Below are positions 33,967 through 45,619 of a stretch of DNA of 64,000 bases, piece after piece; position 1 is the first letter of the stretch, and every line of letters starts with the position of its first letter. The notes beneath the pieces were generated by a model that was not told the DNA's origin, ran no database searches, and was given only the letters and a program-made list of their open reading frames with translations. This DNA comes from Castanea sativa. Its lineage: Eukaryota; Streptophyta; Magnoliopsida; Fagales; Fagaceae. The translations under genes and the position numbers were made by a program. The DNA lies in assembly GCF_040712315.1 (NCBI RefSeq), contig NC_134015.1:45777464-45841463 (forward strand), read 5' to 3'.

Positions 33967-34754
33967 ATTTTGAGATGTTCTAAAATAAAGTCTTCTTTAA
34001 AAAGTTAATAATAAATTTCCTAACTTATTCTTTACTTTATTTAAAAAGTCATTACCATTCTTCAATTAGAGTTTATATTAAAAAAGGTAATCTTGAAAAC
34101 TTTTACATTTTCAGCTAAAAGACAATGCATTAAATAATATTCTAATAGAAAGTTGAGTTTTTTAAATATGATAAAAAATATGGGATGGAGGTAGTATTGT
34201 CTAGAACTCCACTCAATATTTTTTTATTTGATGTGACTTTTGACAAATCCACCCTTAAATTAAATTTTCTTTTTATATCTTTCATGCTTAGAAAAATTTT
34301 AGAATAAATTTTCTTTGACATACATTATAAAAGCATAAATAACATATGTGCAATCAAATACTTAAATTTTCAAAATATATTGCAAACTTTGTCCATAAAT
34401 AATGTATATGCAATGTTAATTTTTTTTTTGTGAGAATTGTAGCCAAACTTTGTTCATCTATCATTCTACTTTTCTATCCCTTTACCAAACATACTTGAAG
34501 CAAAACAATTTTTTTTTTTCTTCTTCTTCTTATTTTCCATGCTCGCATTACTTTTCATTGTCTCAATTTCCTTCCTCAGTATCAAACAGATGGCATTGAA
34601 TAGTGGACAACAAGAGTATCAAAATTTATTATACGATCATTTAAAAAAAAAACCAGTTATCAAGATTCAAGAGTCATTAAATAGTAAATCATACCAGTTG
34701 GAAAGAAAAATACAAAATAGTATATTTTTTATTCATGTAATTTGAACGTACATC
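33967..34754. other. Noncoding flank
   Basis: AT-rich. An open frame at 34539-34745 has no recognisable domain and a T-rich start, and is not supported as a gene. Confidence 0.35.
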
Positions 34755-35085
34755 AGAGCTATCTTTATTATTGGGTTTAGTGGAGCCTAGTTGTATTTGA
34801 CCTAGTAGTTGTATTTGACCTATATTATGACCCGACTCGAAATAATATTGTTATTGTTTTTAATAGGAGATTTTCTAAGGCTTAGGGTTTCTAATTGGAG
34901 ATTAGGGTTTTTTTATGTCTTTTTTTAGAGAAAAAACTGTACCGCTGCATTCTGTATTTTTTTCCTGAAAATAGTGAAACCTCTACAACTCCGTGGACGT
35001 AAGCAAATTGCTGAACTACATAAATCCTGTCTTGTGTGTGATTGTTTTTCTTTGGTGTATATTTTTCTCTATTTTTTACATTTCA
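34755..35085 (+). repeat. Probable Copia solo-LTR remnant
   Basis: Contains the plant Copia LTR-like phrases CAGAGCTATCTTTATTATTG, AGGGTTTCTAATTGGAG and, toward the end, AACTACATAAATCCTGTCTT with GTGTGATTGTTTTTCTTTGG. No duplication or partner LTR found; limits approximate. Confidence 0.45.
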
Positions 35086-35303
35086 CAGGTCTGAGAATTT
35101 CGTACATATTTCCTTCACTTATGAATCTCATATAAAAGAGGGACACAAAGGGTAGTATATAAAACGATATATAAGCATATAAGGATAATACAATATTACA
35201 AGTAGTGCAGAATAGTGTAGTACGGTGAATACAATATTTATCTAACAAAGAGCACACCGTCTAATTTTATTCTTTATATTTAAAAATATATATAAAAAAA
35301 TTC

Positions 35304-38300
35304 TTAACGTTGCAACTCAAAAGCTTCCTTTACTCTCCTCCTCTTTCCTTCTTGCTTATAAAATTCTTCCATATACTCCTTGAAACTATATTTTCGATAC
35401 TTTGGAGGGTTCTCTTCATCAATCAAATCCTCAATTGGACCAATAACAGTGTCATTATTTGGTGTATAGAACATTCCTAACGACAATCGTGGCAACAACT
35501 TGTTAGTGATAGCCCTGTGTCCTACACTCTTGAACTTTCCATTACTAAGAACCTGCACAAAAGCTAATACATAAATATAAAAAATAATTTCAAAAATTAA
35601 ATGTACAATCCACTAACAAATTAAATACCAGTGAAGCAGACATATCTACTAGAATTTAGAACACCATAATAATAATAATAAAACTACCTAATGTATTAAT
35701 GTTCATGTAAAGCACTAAGAGCATTCGCAAGCAGCCTTCTATATGCTATATGTTGATATATTTTAGCATCAAAGCATAAAAGCAACCCGTTACCCGGTCT
35801 AGTAAAATCTTACCATTACAAAAAAATTTGCAATTGTGCGGCAGTTCCATCCTAAATGTAGGATGAGACTATAACACAATTGTAAAAATCATAATATATT
35901 TTAATCTTTTTTTTATTCTTTCTCTCTCTCCACTGTCTTTTCTTTCTGTGGTCTCATCTGGTCTTCTTTCTCATTCTCACATTCTTGCGTTCGTCTGTCA
36001 CTCTCTTTCTCTCCATCTTTCTCTCTATGTTGGTGGTTAGTCCTCCACGCCGACGATGTAGAGAAGCAAAGATCAAGGCTGTATCACATTCTTCTCGCCG
36101 ACGCCGGTACAATACAACAACATTCTTTATCGTGGCACCAAGGTATGACTCGGCAATCTCGCGCATCAGGTAGGTGGTCTAGGTCTTCACCGATCTGCTG
36201 GTTGAGGGGTGTGAATCAGATCTGGGGTGGTGGGTTGTGGGTTTGGGTTGTAGTGGGTATGGAGCATGGTGGGTCGTGGTCGTGGTTGTGGTCGTCGTGG
36301 TGGGTTTATTCTTGTGGAGGTTTGCCATGGTGGGTTTGATGCTGTGGGTTGAATCCGGGTTGGAGGGTTGTCGTGGTGGTGGGGGTGGGTGATTGATGGT
36401 GGTGGTTGATTGGCTATTGTGGTTGTGGTTGTGGAGTTTTGTGGGTTTCTTGTGCATGTGTTTTTGTGTGCGTGTGCATGTGTGTGTTTTGCTTGGTGGT
36501 TTGATTGGCAATGGTGGAATGGGGTGTGGGTTTGCTGTTTATGTGTGTTTTGCTTGGTGGGTTTGGGTGTTGTGGTTGTGGTGGTTGGTTGGTTGAGGTA
36601 GAAGGAGAGACAGAGGAAGAGAAAGAGGAAGAGGAAGAGAGATAAAAAAGCAAAAAATAGAAGAAAAAATCATATTTGAATAAAATGGCAACAAAAAAAA
36701 AAGTATGGGATGTTAGGTGTGATGTAAAATGATATGATATAAATGATAAAGTAATTTTTGAGATAGTAAAAGGAAATTTTTGTAGAAACCGGATGTAAAC
36801 GCTCTAAAACCCTAAATTCATTACCATTTTTTTTTTCTTCCATCTCTGTTTTTTAACCGTTTCAAACACTAAGTTTTTGCTATAAACCCAAAATTTAAAT
36901 ACTTTTTTTTTTTAGAGTTTTAACCTATGGTGTACGCTCCTGATGATAGCTTTTTATCATCAAACCAAGACATTAATTAGTTTTTGGTGTAGGTGGGAAT
37001 TGAACCCTAAATCTCTTATTCAACCATCAGAGACTTTATCAGTTGAGCTAACTAGAACCCACCCAAATTTTACATACTTAAAAGAATAGAGAAAAAGAAA
37101 ATGTTAAATTCTATATATTTTTTAAAACCAATCAAGGAAAGTGAGAATATATACAATATGGATTTTGCTAATGTGTGCCCAAGGGCACACAATAAATAAT
37201 CATTTTTGGAAAAAAAAATTCTTGGGAATTGAAAAAGTATTAACAGTTTTTTCAATTTCCTAAAAAATATTTTCAAAAATGGATGTATTGTCATACTCTA
37301 AATACTTTAAGATTGACATAACATTATTGTTTACATTAATAGTAAATTTTGTATGACAATTACACTAATTTACAATTGTTTATCTATTTTCAAATTAACT
37401 TTGCTTTTAATGTTACATTTCCTAAACTAAAATCATAACTCCATCATTGGTTCTAGTCCTTGTTTGGTTATCCATTTGGCCTTTTCTTTTCTTTTTTTTT
37501 TTTCCTTTTTTTTTTTTTTTTGAGAAACAAACACACACACATATATACATAGGGGAAGGGATGAGATAAGATAATACACTCACACGCTAGCACCAAAACT
37601 GCATGCATCAGTTAGTGTTGCGGAGCAAATGATAAACCCCTTCTTAATATCACACTTTATCGATGTGGAACAACTCAACATTATTGGGTATCTTTTTAAA
37701 ATTGAAATATTATATAATGTAACAGTTGGCTTCTATTAAATTATATTTTTTTTTTTTTGCTAATTATTGTTGTATAATTTGAGCTATGCTGTGTTGTACA
37801 ACCAACCTCCCGTACACACAATGCTTAAATATGACTGCTCAGTTTTTAACAAAAAGACTAGACAATAACGCGGCTACCTGAGTTTGATCAGCCAAATTGA
37901 TGACGAATGCATCAGGCACAGGATCAACAGTTAACCATTTCCCATCTTTGATCACTTGGAGGCCAGTCACTCCCTCCACCTGTAGGAGTACCGCAATTGA
38001 ACCAAGATCATTATGATCAGGCATTCCCATTGTGAGCTCGGGGTCTGGACATGCTGGATAGTAATTTGCTTGGGTGTTAAGCCCAGGCTTCTCACCTATC
38101 CTCCTCTTTAAACAATCCTTGTCTAGGCCAAGCCCTCGGGATATCAAGCTCAAAAGCCTATCAAACAAAACTCCAATCGCCCTTGCATACTCGGCAAAAA
38201 CTTCTCTATATATATAACAATCAAACAAAACAAAACATGCGTGACTTAAAAAAGTTATTTTCTGCAATCAATCAAACACATATAGGATAACTTTGGTAAG

Positions 38301-38808
38301 GAAAAACGAAAAGGTTGTAAGTAAGCCAGAGATACCGATACTGAGGAGGGTTTGTGGGTAACAAATGAGTAAAATCTTCAGTAGGATGCCAAGGGTGTGA
38401 GAAGGTCTCACTCCACATTGTGACCTTTCCTATTCCGTCATACTTTTGGTAATAGTTGAACACTTTAACTTGCTTGCTATGATCTTTTGTAAGATATTGC
38501 GCCCTTTCCTCAGGAGGTAATTGAAAGAACTCCGTCACCACAGCCAACACCTTTTGGCATAATTCTTTGGGGACTCCGTGGTTGATAATCTGAAAGAAAC
38601 CATATTCCTCACAAGCTTGTGATATTTTTGTAACTAACGGGGATGGCCCTTGACCATCATCGATATCATGGTCGTTTAAGTCGATAATGGGAATTGAATC
38701 AGAAGGAAGTACCTTTGAGAGGTTTGGCCTCTTGTCCTCTGGGAGAATGAAATTAGGAGAAAGGGTCAGAGGTGTTTTATTGGCTAATTGATAGGGTGTC
38801 ATCTCCAT
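35304..38808 (-). CDS. 2-oxoglutarate/Fe(II)-dependent dioxygenase, gene B
   Basis: Exons 38808-38336, 38205-37878 and 35552-35304 join across GT-AG introns with the same phases as gene A (2 and 0), giving 349 aa. DIOX_N spans about residues 50-156. The catalytic domain has His222, Asp224 (H-N-D), His279 and Arg289-x-Ser291, so it should bind Fe(II) and 2-oxoglutarate. The protein opens MEMTPYQLANKTPLTLSPN, closely matching gene A, with six extra residues in the acidic loop before the first helix (DGQGPSP insertion). Same DOXC group, substrate unknown. Intron 1 is 130 bp, but intron 2 is about 2.3 kb because it holds a PIF-type element, a SINE and a foldback MITE. The last exon could be missed by gene callers. 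Splicing is inferred from sequence. Confidence 0.9.
35719..36804. mobile_element. PIF/Harbinger-like non-autonomous element 2, in gene B intron 2
   Basis: Flanked by TAA (35716-35718 and 36805-36807). Ends GAGCATTCGCAAGCAG and, reversed, GAGCGTTTACATCCGG are partly inverted-complementary. The layout is the same as the element at 23001: an AT-rich end, a CT-rich tract (35910-36020), then a G-rich GGTGGGTT/GTGGTTGTGG block (36220-36600). No transposase. A CA/GT-rich zone near 36460 gives spurious open frames on both strands. Confidence 0.68.
36903..37060 (-). mobile_element. tRNA-derived SINE in gene B intron 2
   Basis: On the minus strand it starts GGGTTCTAGTTAGCTCAACT (A-box-like TAGCTCAACTGATAAAGTC), continues with a B-box-like GGTTCAATTCC, and ends in an A-run (36903-36913). 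A 17-bp flanking direct repeat with two mismatches (36886-36902 versus 37061-37077) supports target-primed insertion. Same orientation as gene B. Confidence 0.75.
37164..37300. mobile_element. Foldback MITE in gene B intron 2
   Basis: TTGCTAATGTGTGCCCAAGG with the palindrome GTGTGCCCAAGGGCACAC at the left. The right end carries an inverted, decayed copy (ATTTTCAAAAATGGATGTAT). Related to the elements at 27854 and 28057. Confidence 0.6.
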
Positions 38809-39323
38809 GTAAAGATATGAGAGGAGCTATGGTTGAAGCAAAGAGTTGATCAAACACTTTGGACAACATTCATAAAACCAAAAACAAAGTGAAATTGATA
38901 AATTATAATGATGACTTTGGACAATAGTTTTGTTCGTTCCATATGCTTCCCTGGTGCTTTAGTACTAGTCCCATTGGTTTTGCTCGTCCCATGTAAAAAT
39001 ATTCAAAATAGCAGTACTTCACTAAGGGAGTATTCAGATGGAATCAAATTCCATTGGCATTATCACCACTGAGACATTGGATTTCACCCAGCATTATTCC
39101 AGCGTGGTAGTAAGGTATTCTTTTTATCCTCCATTTCTCCTTTATAAATGACCGTGTTCTGGATAGTTTCTTGTATTAGACACCACTGTTATATTCCCTC
39201 TAGTCCCACCATTAATTTTGCCCACCCCCCAACCATCCTTTGAGATTATTGATTCCATAAATATGCCAAGCTTGCCCCACTTTTTTTGTTGGTCCCAGGG
39301 AAGATAAAAAGTCTCACTGAGGT
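38809..39323 (-). promoter_or_regulatory. Gene B upstream region
   Basis: The proximal part (38809-38960) matches gene A's leader and the distal part (39125-39300) matches 32205-32345, so it represents the less disturbed promoter of the pair. No mobile element recognised within it. Specific elements were not assigned. Confidence 0.5.
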
Positions 39324-40782
39324 TGTCACACCCCGAACCCAATTATAAAGATAGGTACACGACAATTGCTGCACGCTTATAAAGTAAGCACTTTACAAAT
39401 GTGCAATGCCTTCTTAGCAACTAAAATTTATCCTCAAAAATTAAATCAAATAAATCCAAAATACCTCAATAATTTCTTTATGAATAAATCTCCAAAAATT
39501 TAATAGGAACAAAATCCAAACCTCATGTACATAATGCCAATTGACCAATAAATATAAAACTATTAGAAGACCATCCAATCCCAAAATCACTAAGCTTCTT
39601 TTCCTGCTCATAACACAACATCAAAACTCCCAAAACTTGCTATTCTTTGTAATTTGAAACTGAATGGGAAAAAGGGGTGAGCTGACAATAAGTTCTATCA
39701 AGCAATAGATCTGTAAAGTAATAAGATGTAATATGAGTCTTCAAAAGTTATGATATACTATGGGTTTTCAAAAATAACTAAAGAAGTTTCATAGTCTTAA
39801 ATTAATAATTTGCAAATAGATTATATACTTTAATCTTACAAATATATCATAGATGGTTTAGAAAGTGGTCAATTTTTCATATATCAAAAGCTATAACTTA
39901 CAATAGGTTCAAAAAATACATAAACAGTTTTAATGACTCAAAATAGTTCAAATACTCAAACATAATTCATATTCATAACAATCTTATGACTATGGTCACG
40001 CTATATCCCCATAACTAGGCATCAGAGTACCAATGAATAACTCACATTGGCTGGGTAACAGAGCATTAATAAATAACCCTCATTGGCTGGGTATTAAAGT
40101 ACCAATGAAGTACCAATGAATAACTCCCATTGGTTTGGGTATCAGAGTACCAATGAATAACCCCCCATTGGTTTGAGTATCAGAATCAATTCATATTCAG
40201 ATTGTCCATAATCATATATATGAAATCATAGTTTTTAACAAAAATATATCTTATTCAAATACATATATATAATCATATATTCAATATTCAAATATATTTG
40301 TGATATTTCTATATTCTTTACTTTAAATCAATATAGCTAAAAAAAAAATTAAATAAAATAAATTTTATATTCAATGCTCATATATATTTCTGAAAATTCT
40401 TTATTCTTTACTTTGAATTAGTATAGCTAAAATCAATTAAATAAAATACATCATATATTCAGTATTCAGATATATTTGTGATAATTCTTTACTTGAAATC
40501 AGTAATACAATAAAAATAAAATTGTAACAACTATAAATAATTTTTAGTAGTTAAAATACGCAAAATAAAACCAATTAGGATAAGGTTACTTACCTCCAAA
40601 AGCCAAAAGCCATACCAAAACTTCTTCCTAACACTTCTTCTAAAATCCTTAAATATCACTTAAACAATTTTCAAGCACTATACCCAATAATCAAATAATT
40701 CAAAAAAAAAACTTACCAGAAGAGAGACTATTAAAAATAACCAGTAACTGTCCACTATAAACTCACACCAAAATCCCACATA
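39324..40782. repeat. LTR-like noncoding remnant with tandem repeats
   Basis: Begins TGTCACACCCCGAACCC, a common style of LTR start. At 40017-40190, about four units of a ~40-bp repeat (GGGTATCAGAGTACCAATGA) occur. At 40270-40505, about three units of a ~100-bp repeat (CATATATTCAATATTCA... to AGTATAGCTAAAA) follow. No proteins. It is interrupted by the Tat element. Confidence 0.4.
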
Positions 40783-40787
40783 ATTAC

Positions 40788-41441
40788 TGATGTGGGATGA
40801 AAACACTCAAACCACCCAAACCGTCCATGAACGGTCATCATCTCGGCAGCCGTCCAGAAGTTATCCTCAGGACGAGGGTAACGAACAAGGACGTCCAGAG
40901 GGTGATAGCGAAGCTACATCCCTCGTCCGTGGGATGCGCACAAACTTACCTCGAGAGGACTCGTCCACGTAAAGATCCATGGACTAGGATTTTACACTTG
41001 GAATCAACAAAGTGCACTCGACGAAGGAAATTCAAAGACGAGGGTATCATACTTAGGAGAATCTCCGAATATAATGTGACAATCCCTTATCCCACGCATA
41101 ACGGTCATGTATCCGTTGTGAAATAGAAGTGTAACTCCTGAACGGTTATGGCAAGTGCGCTTTAAGCCTCGAATCCAGAGAGGTTCCTATTTCGATAACC
41201 GTCTATGAAGGCACTATATATAAAGACTGATTCGAGAAAAGGCAAAGGTATGTTCGCTTTTACTCAAAAAAAGTTGGAACTCCTGATTACTTAGAGGAAA
41301 ACTAACTTTACCATCGGAGGATTTTTGCCGGCAGCCCCGTCGCCTTTTGATACGCTTTTCTTTCTTTTCGGGGCCGTAGAAAGAACCAAGAGTCCTTTCA
41401 AGTCCGAAGCATCCAGCCTACCGATTTTCTTGGCATCATCG
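40788..41441 (+). repeat. 5' LTR of Tat element
   Basis: TGATGTGGGATGAAAACACT to TTGGCATCATC. A TATA-like TATATATAAAG lies at 41215-41225. Downstream TGGCGCCCGTCTCGCGGGAA (41444 onward) is the probable primer-binding site region. Confidence 0.9.
41215..41225 (+). promoter_or_regulatory. LTR TATA box
   Basis: TATATATAAAG, matched by TATATAAAG at 50902-50910 in the 3' LTR. Probable promoter of the retrotransposon transcript. Confidence 0.55.
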
Positions 41442-41811
41442 CCTGGCGCCCGTCTCGCGGGAAGGAGTAAACTTGTTATTCTATCCCGCATACAAAAGGT
41501 TGAATGGTTCGAACAAGATCAAGGGCTACCAGCCGTGCCACTAGGGAAGAGTAGGGATGCTTCCAGCAATCCCCTTCGTGATCGCAGACGCACTCGTAAT
41601 GCAACCGCCTTCTATGCAAAGACATACAATCCATGGTCGCCGCTATGGCGTAACCGACGCGTTAGAACCAGGAATTGAATAAGGAGATCAACTTCGGTGG
41701 GAGGCGGGGCGTCAAGGACACATGGAGGGAAGTGGCCCCAAGTCAAGAAGGAGGAGGGGAGAATGTAGAGTCCGAAGATCAAACAAGGGGTACCGCTTCA
41801 AGAAGGGTGCC

Positions 41812-42620
41812 GCACTTGGAAAAAGAAATGGACCGCATGAGAAAAGCCATGGATGAAATGAGGGAAAACACGAGGCGAGCAAACCCGCAGATGATATGGT
41901 CCACCGAACGGACTCCCCTTTCACAGCCCATCAACATCACCCTCTACCCCCGAAGTTCAAAATGCCTTCTCTAGACTCGTACGATGGAAATCGCGACCCC
42001 CGCGATCACATTGCAACTTTCAAGACGACCATGCACCCGCAGTGGGTCCCGTACGAGATCATGTGCAGAGCTTTTCCCACCACTTTCAAGGGACCGCAGC
42101 GCGAGTGTGGTTCAAGAAGATCTCCCCCAAACTCGTTGGGATCATTTGAAGAACCGAGTAAGTCGTTTGTCAACAACTTCATTGGAGGACGCCGTCACAA
42201 GCGTTCCTCCTCTAGCCGTCGCCGACCATGTAGCAAGTGGGACAATGAGAGTTTGCGATCTTTTATCACCCGGTTGACGAGAAGCCTTAACGGTGGACGA
42301 GATGGATGACAAGCTATTGCCGGCCGCTTTCCACAACGGGGTCAATTCTCCCGACTTGTTTATTCATAAGCTCTACGAGCAAGAACCACGTACTACGGCC
42401 GAGTCTTGTCCATTCGGCCTGCAGGTTTTATGAATGCCGAAGACGCCATCATAGCCAAGAAAAGAAAAAGGGCAGAGCGCGCTCGGAGGTGGGCCACCAT
42501 CGCTACCAGACCAGTGACCTCGTCCGAAGAAAGTTCGGTAGACGAGAGAAAAGATAAGGATGGTAGAAGGCCGCTTCCTCCGCAAGGAATCAGCAATACA
42601 CGCCCCCGACTATGCCGTTA
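41812..42620 (+). pseudogene. Gypsy gag
   Basis: A coil-rich start LEKEMDRMRKAMDEMRENTR, then KMPSLDSYDGNRDPRDHIAT (a retrotransposon gag hallmark), then FVNNFIGG, NESLRSFITR and, in another frame, FMNAEDAIIAKKRKRAE. The parts sit in two or three frames, so the gene is frameshifted. Would encode the particle shell protein. Confidence 0.8.
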
Positions 42621-43089
42621 GAGTGGTGGTGTTCTGCGCGTATCAAGGATGATCCGTCCTTGAAGTGGCCGTAGACAAATGAAGGGAGACCCCAACAAGC
42701 GTAATAGGCAGCAAGTACTCGCTTTTCATAGGTGACCACTAGGCATGATACGTACGAGTGCTTTCGACTTGAAGCAACAGATAGAAAATCTCATTAGACA
42801 GTGGAAATTGAGGAACTTCCTTGGACGAGACCAGAAGATGAGAAAATGAAGGCCAAGGTGGAAGAATCATCACGCCCCACTAGGAGAAATAAGGGTAATT
42901 ATAGGAGGAAGCTCAACGGCTGCCAGGCCCGTCCAAACCAAGGAAGACATACCCGAGGGTGGTGCGTAACATCCAACAATTCGGATGACCTTCTCAAAGG
43001 CGAGGAGGTAGACCAACAGTCGTTACTTACCTGACGAGGAGGCAGACGAATTCACCATCCACACGATGACGCGATAGTCATCACCCTAC

Positions 43090-43330
43090 TCATCTCCGAC
43101 TACACGACCAATGAGGGTATTGATAGACAATGGCAGCTCGTACATTCTCTACTACCCCGCGTTCCAACAAATGAAGCTAGGACGAGATCGGCTTCGACCG
43201 CGGAACTCGCCGTTGGTGGGATTCGTGAGGAACGAAGGTGCAACCCGTGGGCACCATCATGTTGCCGCGGGTCATCGGACGTATCCGCAAGCAGATAACC
43301 AAAGAGGTGAATTTCCTTGTTGTTGATCGT
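43090..43330 (+). pseudogene. Gypsy aspartic protease fragment
   Basis: RVLIDNGSSYILYYPAFQQM includes the active-site motif in the form D-N-G-S. One reading frame is open for about 70 codons from 43111; the C-terminal half is frameshifted. Confidence 0.7.
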
Positions 43331-43544
43331 GCATCGTCATACAATGCAATTATTGGAAGGCCAACTTTGAACACCGGAAAGCTTGGTGTAACCTCTACCT
43401 ACCACCTCGTCCATTAAGTTCCCGACCGAGCACGGAGTAGGCCAAGTGGCTGCTGAGACCAGCTTGGCCGCTTTCGCAGAATGCTACTTAGCCATGCCGG
43501 CCATGGACGAGCATATACGATGAGAGTATAGACGGAAAAAGGGT

Positions 43545-44400
43545 AGTGGCTGAGCCCACTGAAGCATTAGAGGACGTCCCTTTGGATGATGACCAGCCCG
43601 AGAAGTCTACCAGAGTTCGGGCGAGCATGGAAGAGGGGGCAAAGCACACTTTGGTCCGGTTTCTGAGGAAAAACCTCGATGTCTTCGCATGGAGTCATGA
43701 GGACATGTCTGGCATTGATCCAAACGTCATTACCCACAGCCTGAACGTGTGTCCCTATTCGAAACCAGTGCATCAGAAGAGAAGAGTTTTTGCTCCCGAG
43801 TGAGATAATGCCGTTAAGGAAGAGGTGCAGAAGTTGGTCGCCGCGAAGTTTATCCGAGAAGTTCATTACCTAGACTGGTTGGCGAACGTAGTCATGGTCA
43901 GAAAAGCCAATGGCAAGTGGCGGATGTGCGTGGACTTCACTGATCTCAACAAAGCTTGCCCCAAGGATAGCTACCCATTGCCGCGCATTGACCAGTTAGT
44001 GGACTCGACGGTCAGTCACGTGATACTTAGCTTCATGGACGCTTTCTCGTGGTACAACCATTCCGGATGAATGAAGCGGACGAGAAGACCTCATTCGTCA
44101 CAAGTCAAGGGTTGTATTGCTACAAGGTTATGCCCCTTCTGCTTCAAGAACGCAGGGCGACCTACCAAAGGCTGGTTAACCATATGTTCCGTCCTCAAAT
44201 CGGGCGAAATGTGGAGGTTTATGTGGACGACATGCTGGTGAAGAGCCAGGACAAGGATAAACATCTTGACGACCTTCAAGAGACTTTTGATATGTTACGA
44301 CGGTACCACATGAAGTTAAATCCGAGCAAGTGTGCTTTCGGAGTTTCGTCGGGTAAGTTCTTGGGGTTTATGGTGTCGCACACGTGGGAATCGAGGTGAA
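43545..44400 (+). pseudogene. Gypsy reverse transcriptase
   Basis: Pre-RT: HTLVRFLRKNLDVFAWSHED. RT: WRMCVDFTDLNKACPKDSYP, then after a frameshift near 44050 FRMNEADEKTSFVTSQGLYC, the catalytic YVDD in EVYVDDMLVKS (about 44215), and LNPSKCAFGVSSGKFLGF. An internal pair of compensating frame changes affects the usual FGLKNAGATYQ stretch (here LLLQERRATYQ). Confidence 0.9.
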
Positions 44401-44529
44401 TCCGGATAAAATCCAGGCGATACCGAACATGGAGCCACCGAGAAATATCAAGGAAGTCCAGCGCTCATCGGACGAGTCGCCTTCCTCAATGAAGGTTTGT
44501 ATCGAAAGCTACTAACAAATGTTTACCTT

Positions 44530-45035
44530 TCTTTAAAGTCCTTAGGAAGGCTTTTGAATGGACGGACGAGTGTCAAAAGGCCTTCCAAGACCTGAAGGCG
44601 TATCTAATGACGGCCCCATTGTTGATGCCGTCTATACCGGGGGAAGAGTTGTACTTGTACTTGGCAAGTTGTCCCCACACGCAAGAAGCTTCACGCGTTG
44701 GTCGAGAATGAGGGGAGAGTCCAGAGGCCGGTCTATTACACAAGCCACGCGATGAGTAGGGGCAGAAGGACGATACCCGATGATGGAGAAACTAGCCTTC
44801 GCATTAGTCACGGCTTCCAGTGAAGCCGAGACATTATTTTCAGCACACGTCATCAACGTCCTCGACAGACCATCCCATAAAAAAGGTGATGAGCAAGTTG
44901 GAAGCGCCGACGGCCGGCATAGCTGGGGCCGTTGAGCCTCGAAGTTTGATGTCGTACTTCCCGAGGAGCACAATAAAAGCGCAAGCGCTGGTAGATTTCA
45001 TTGCAGACTTAATTACCCCAATCAGACGACTCGAA
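44530..45035 (+). pseudogene. Gypsy RT-linked RNase H region
   Basis: Follows RT and contains AFEWTDECQKAFQDLKAYL and LYLYLA in shifted frames. The later MSYFPRSTIKAQALVDFIAD connects to the next domain. Broken by several indels. Confidence 0.6.
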
Positions 45036-45049
45036 CAAGGACGAAGAAA

Positions 45050-45455
45050 ATGAAACGGTGGGTGGTAAATGTAGACGGATCGTCCACAATGTATGGCAGG
45101 AGGGATTGAATTGTACTCGAAGTCCCCCGAGGGTGACAAGCCGGGAGTACGCGGCCCGCCTAGCATCCAACTACCAACAACGCAGGCCGAGTACTTAGGC
45201 TCTACTCAAGGGGTTGGAATTGGCCAAGTCCTTAGGGGTGGAGTCGTTAACAAAAAAATGAGAATCACAACTGGTCATCAACAAAGTAAATGGAATGTGT
45301 GATGTCAAGGAGGATCGAATGAAGAAGTACCTTAACAAAAGTGAAACGCCTTGCTTCCGAAAATTTTCAGCCATAAGTTTTATTCAACTTCCTGTGGAGG
45401 AGAATGCAGAAGCGTACGCCTTGGCGAAAGCCGCCTCGGGCAGGGGTCATAGACG
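45050..45455 (+). pseudogene. Second RNase H (archaeal-type-like) region
   Basis: Starts with a WVVNVDGSS-type RNase H motif (about 45058) and ends with MCDVKEDRMKKYLNK, SFIQLPVEENAEAYALAKAA. Dual RNase H is a known trait of the Tat lineage. Frameshifted in the middle. Confidence 0.65.
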
Positions 45456-45619
45456 AGTTCGACGACATCCAAGTACATGCCGAGTATAGACATCCCCGAC
45501 ATACAGATAGGACGAGGAGAGAATTGACGAGTCCGATAATAATTTACCTCAAGGATGGGAGGCTTCCGCAGGACAAGGACGAGGCGAGAAAATCTGAGGG
45601 TCGTGTCGGCCAAGTATGT

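Noticed and set aside
34539..34745. 68-codon frame as a small secreted protein
   Set aside because: A hydrophobic start is present, but the rest is Lys/Asn-rich AT-driven sequence, with no homology or cleavage context I can support.
36145..36653. Trp/Val/Gly-rich and Thr/Pro-rich reading frames
   Set aside because: GT/CA-rich repeat within an intronic TIR element; overlapping frames on opposite strands show it is composition.
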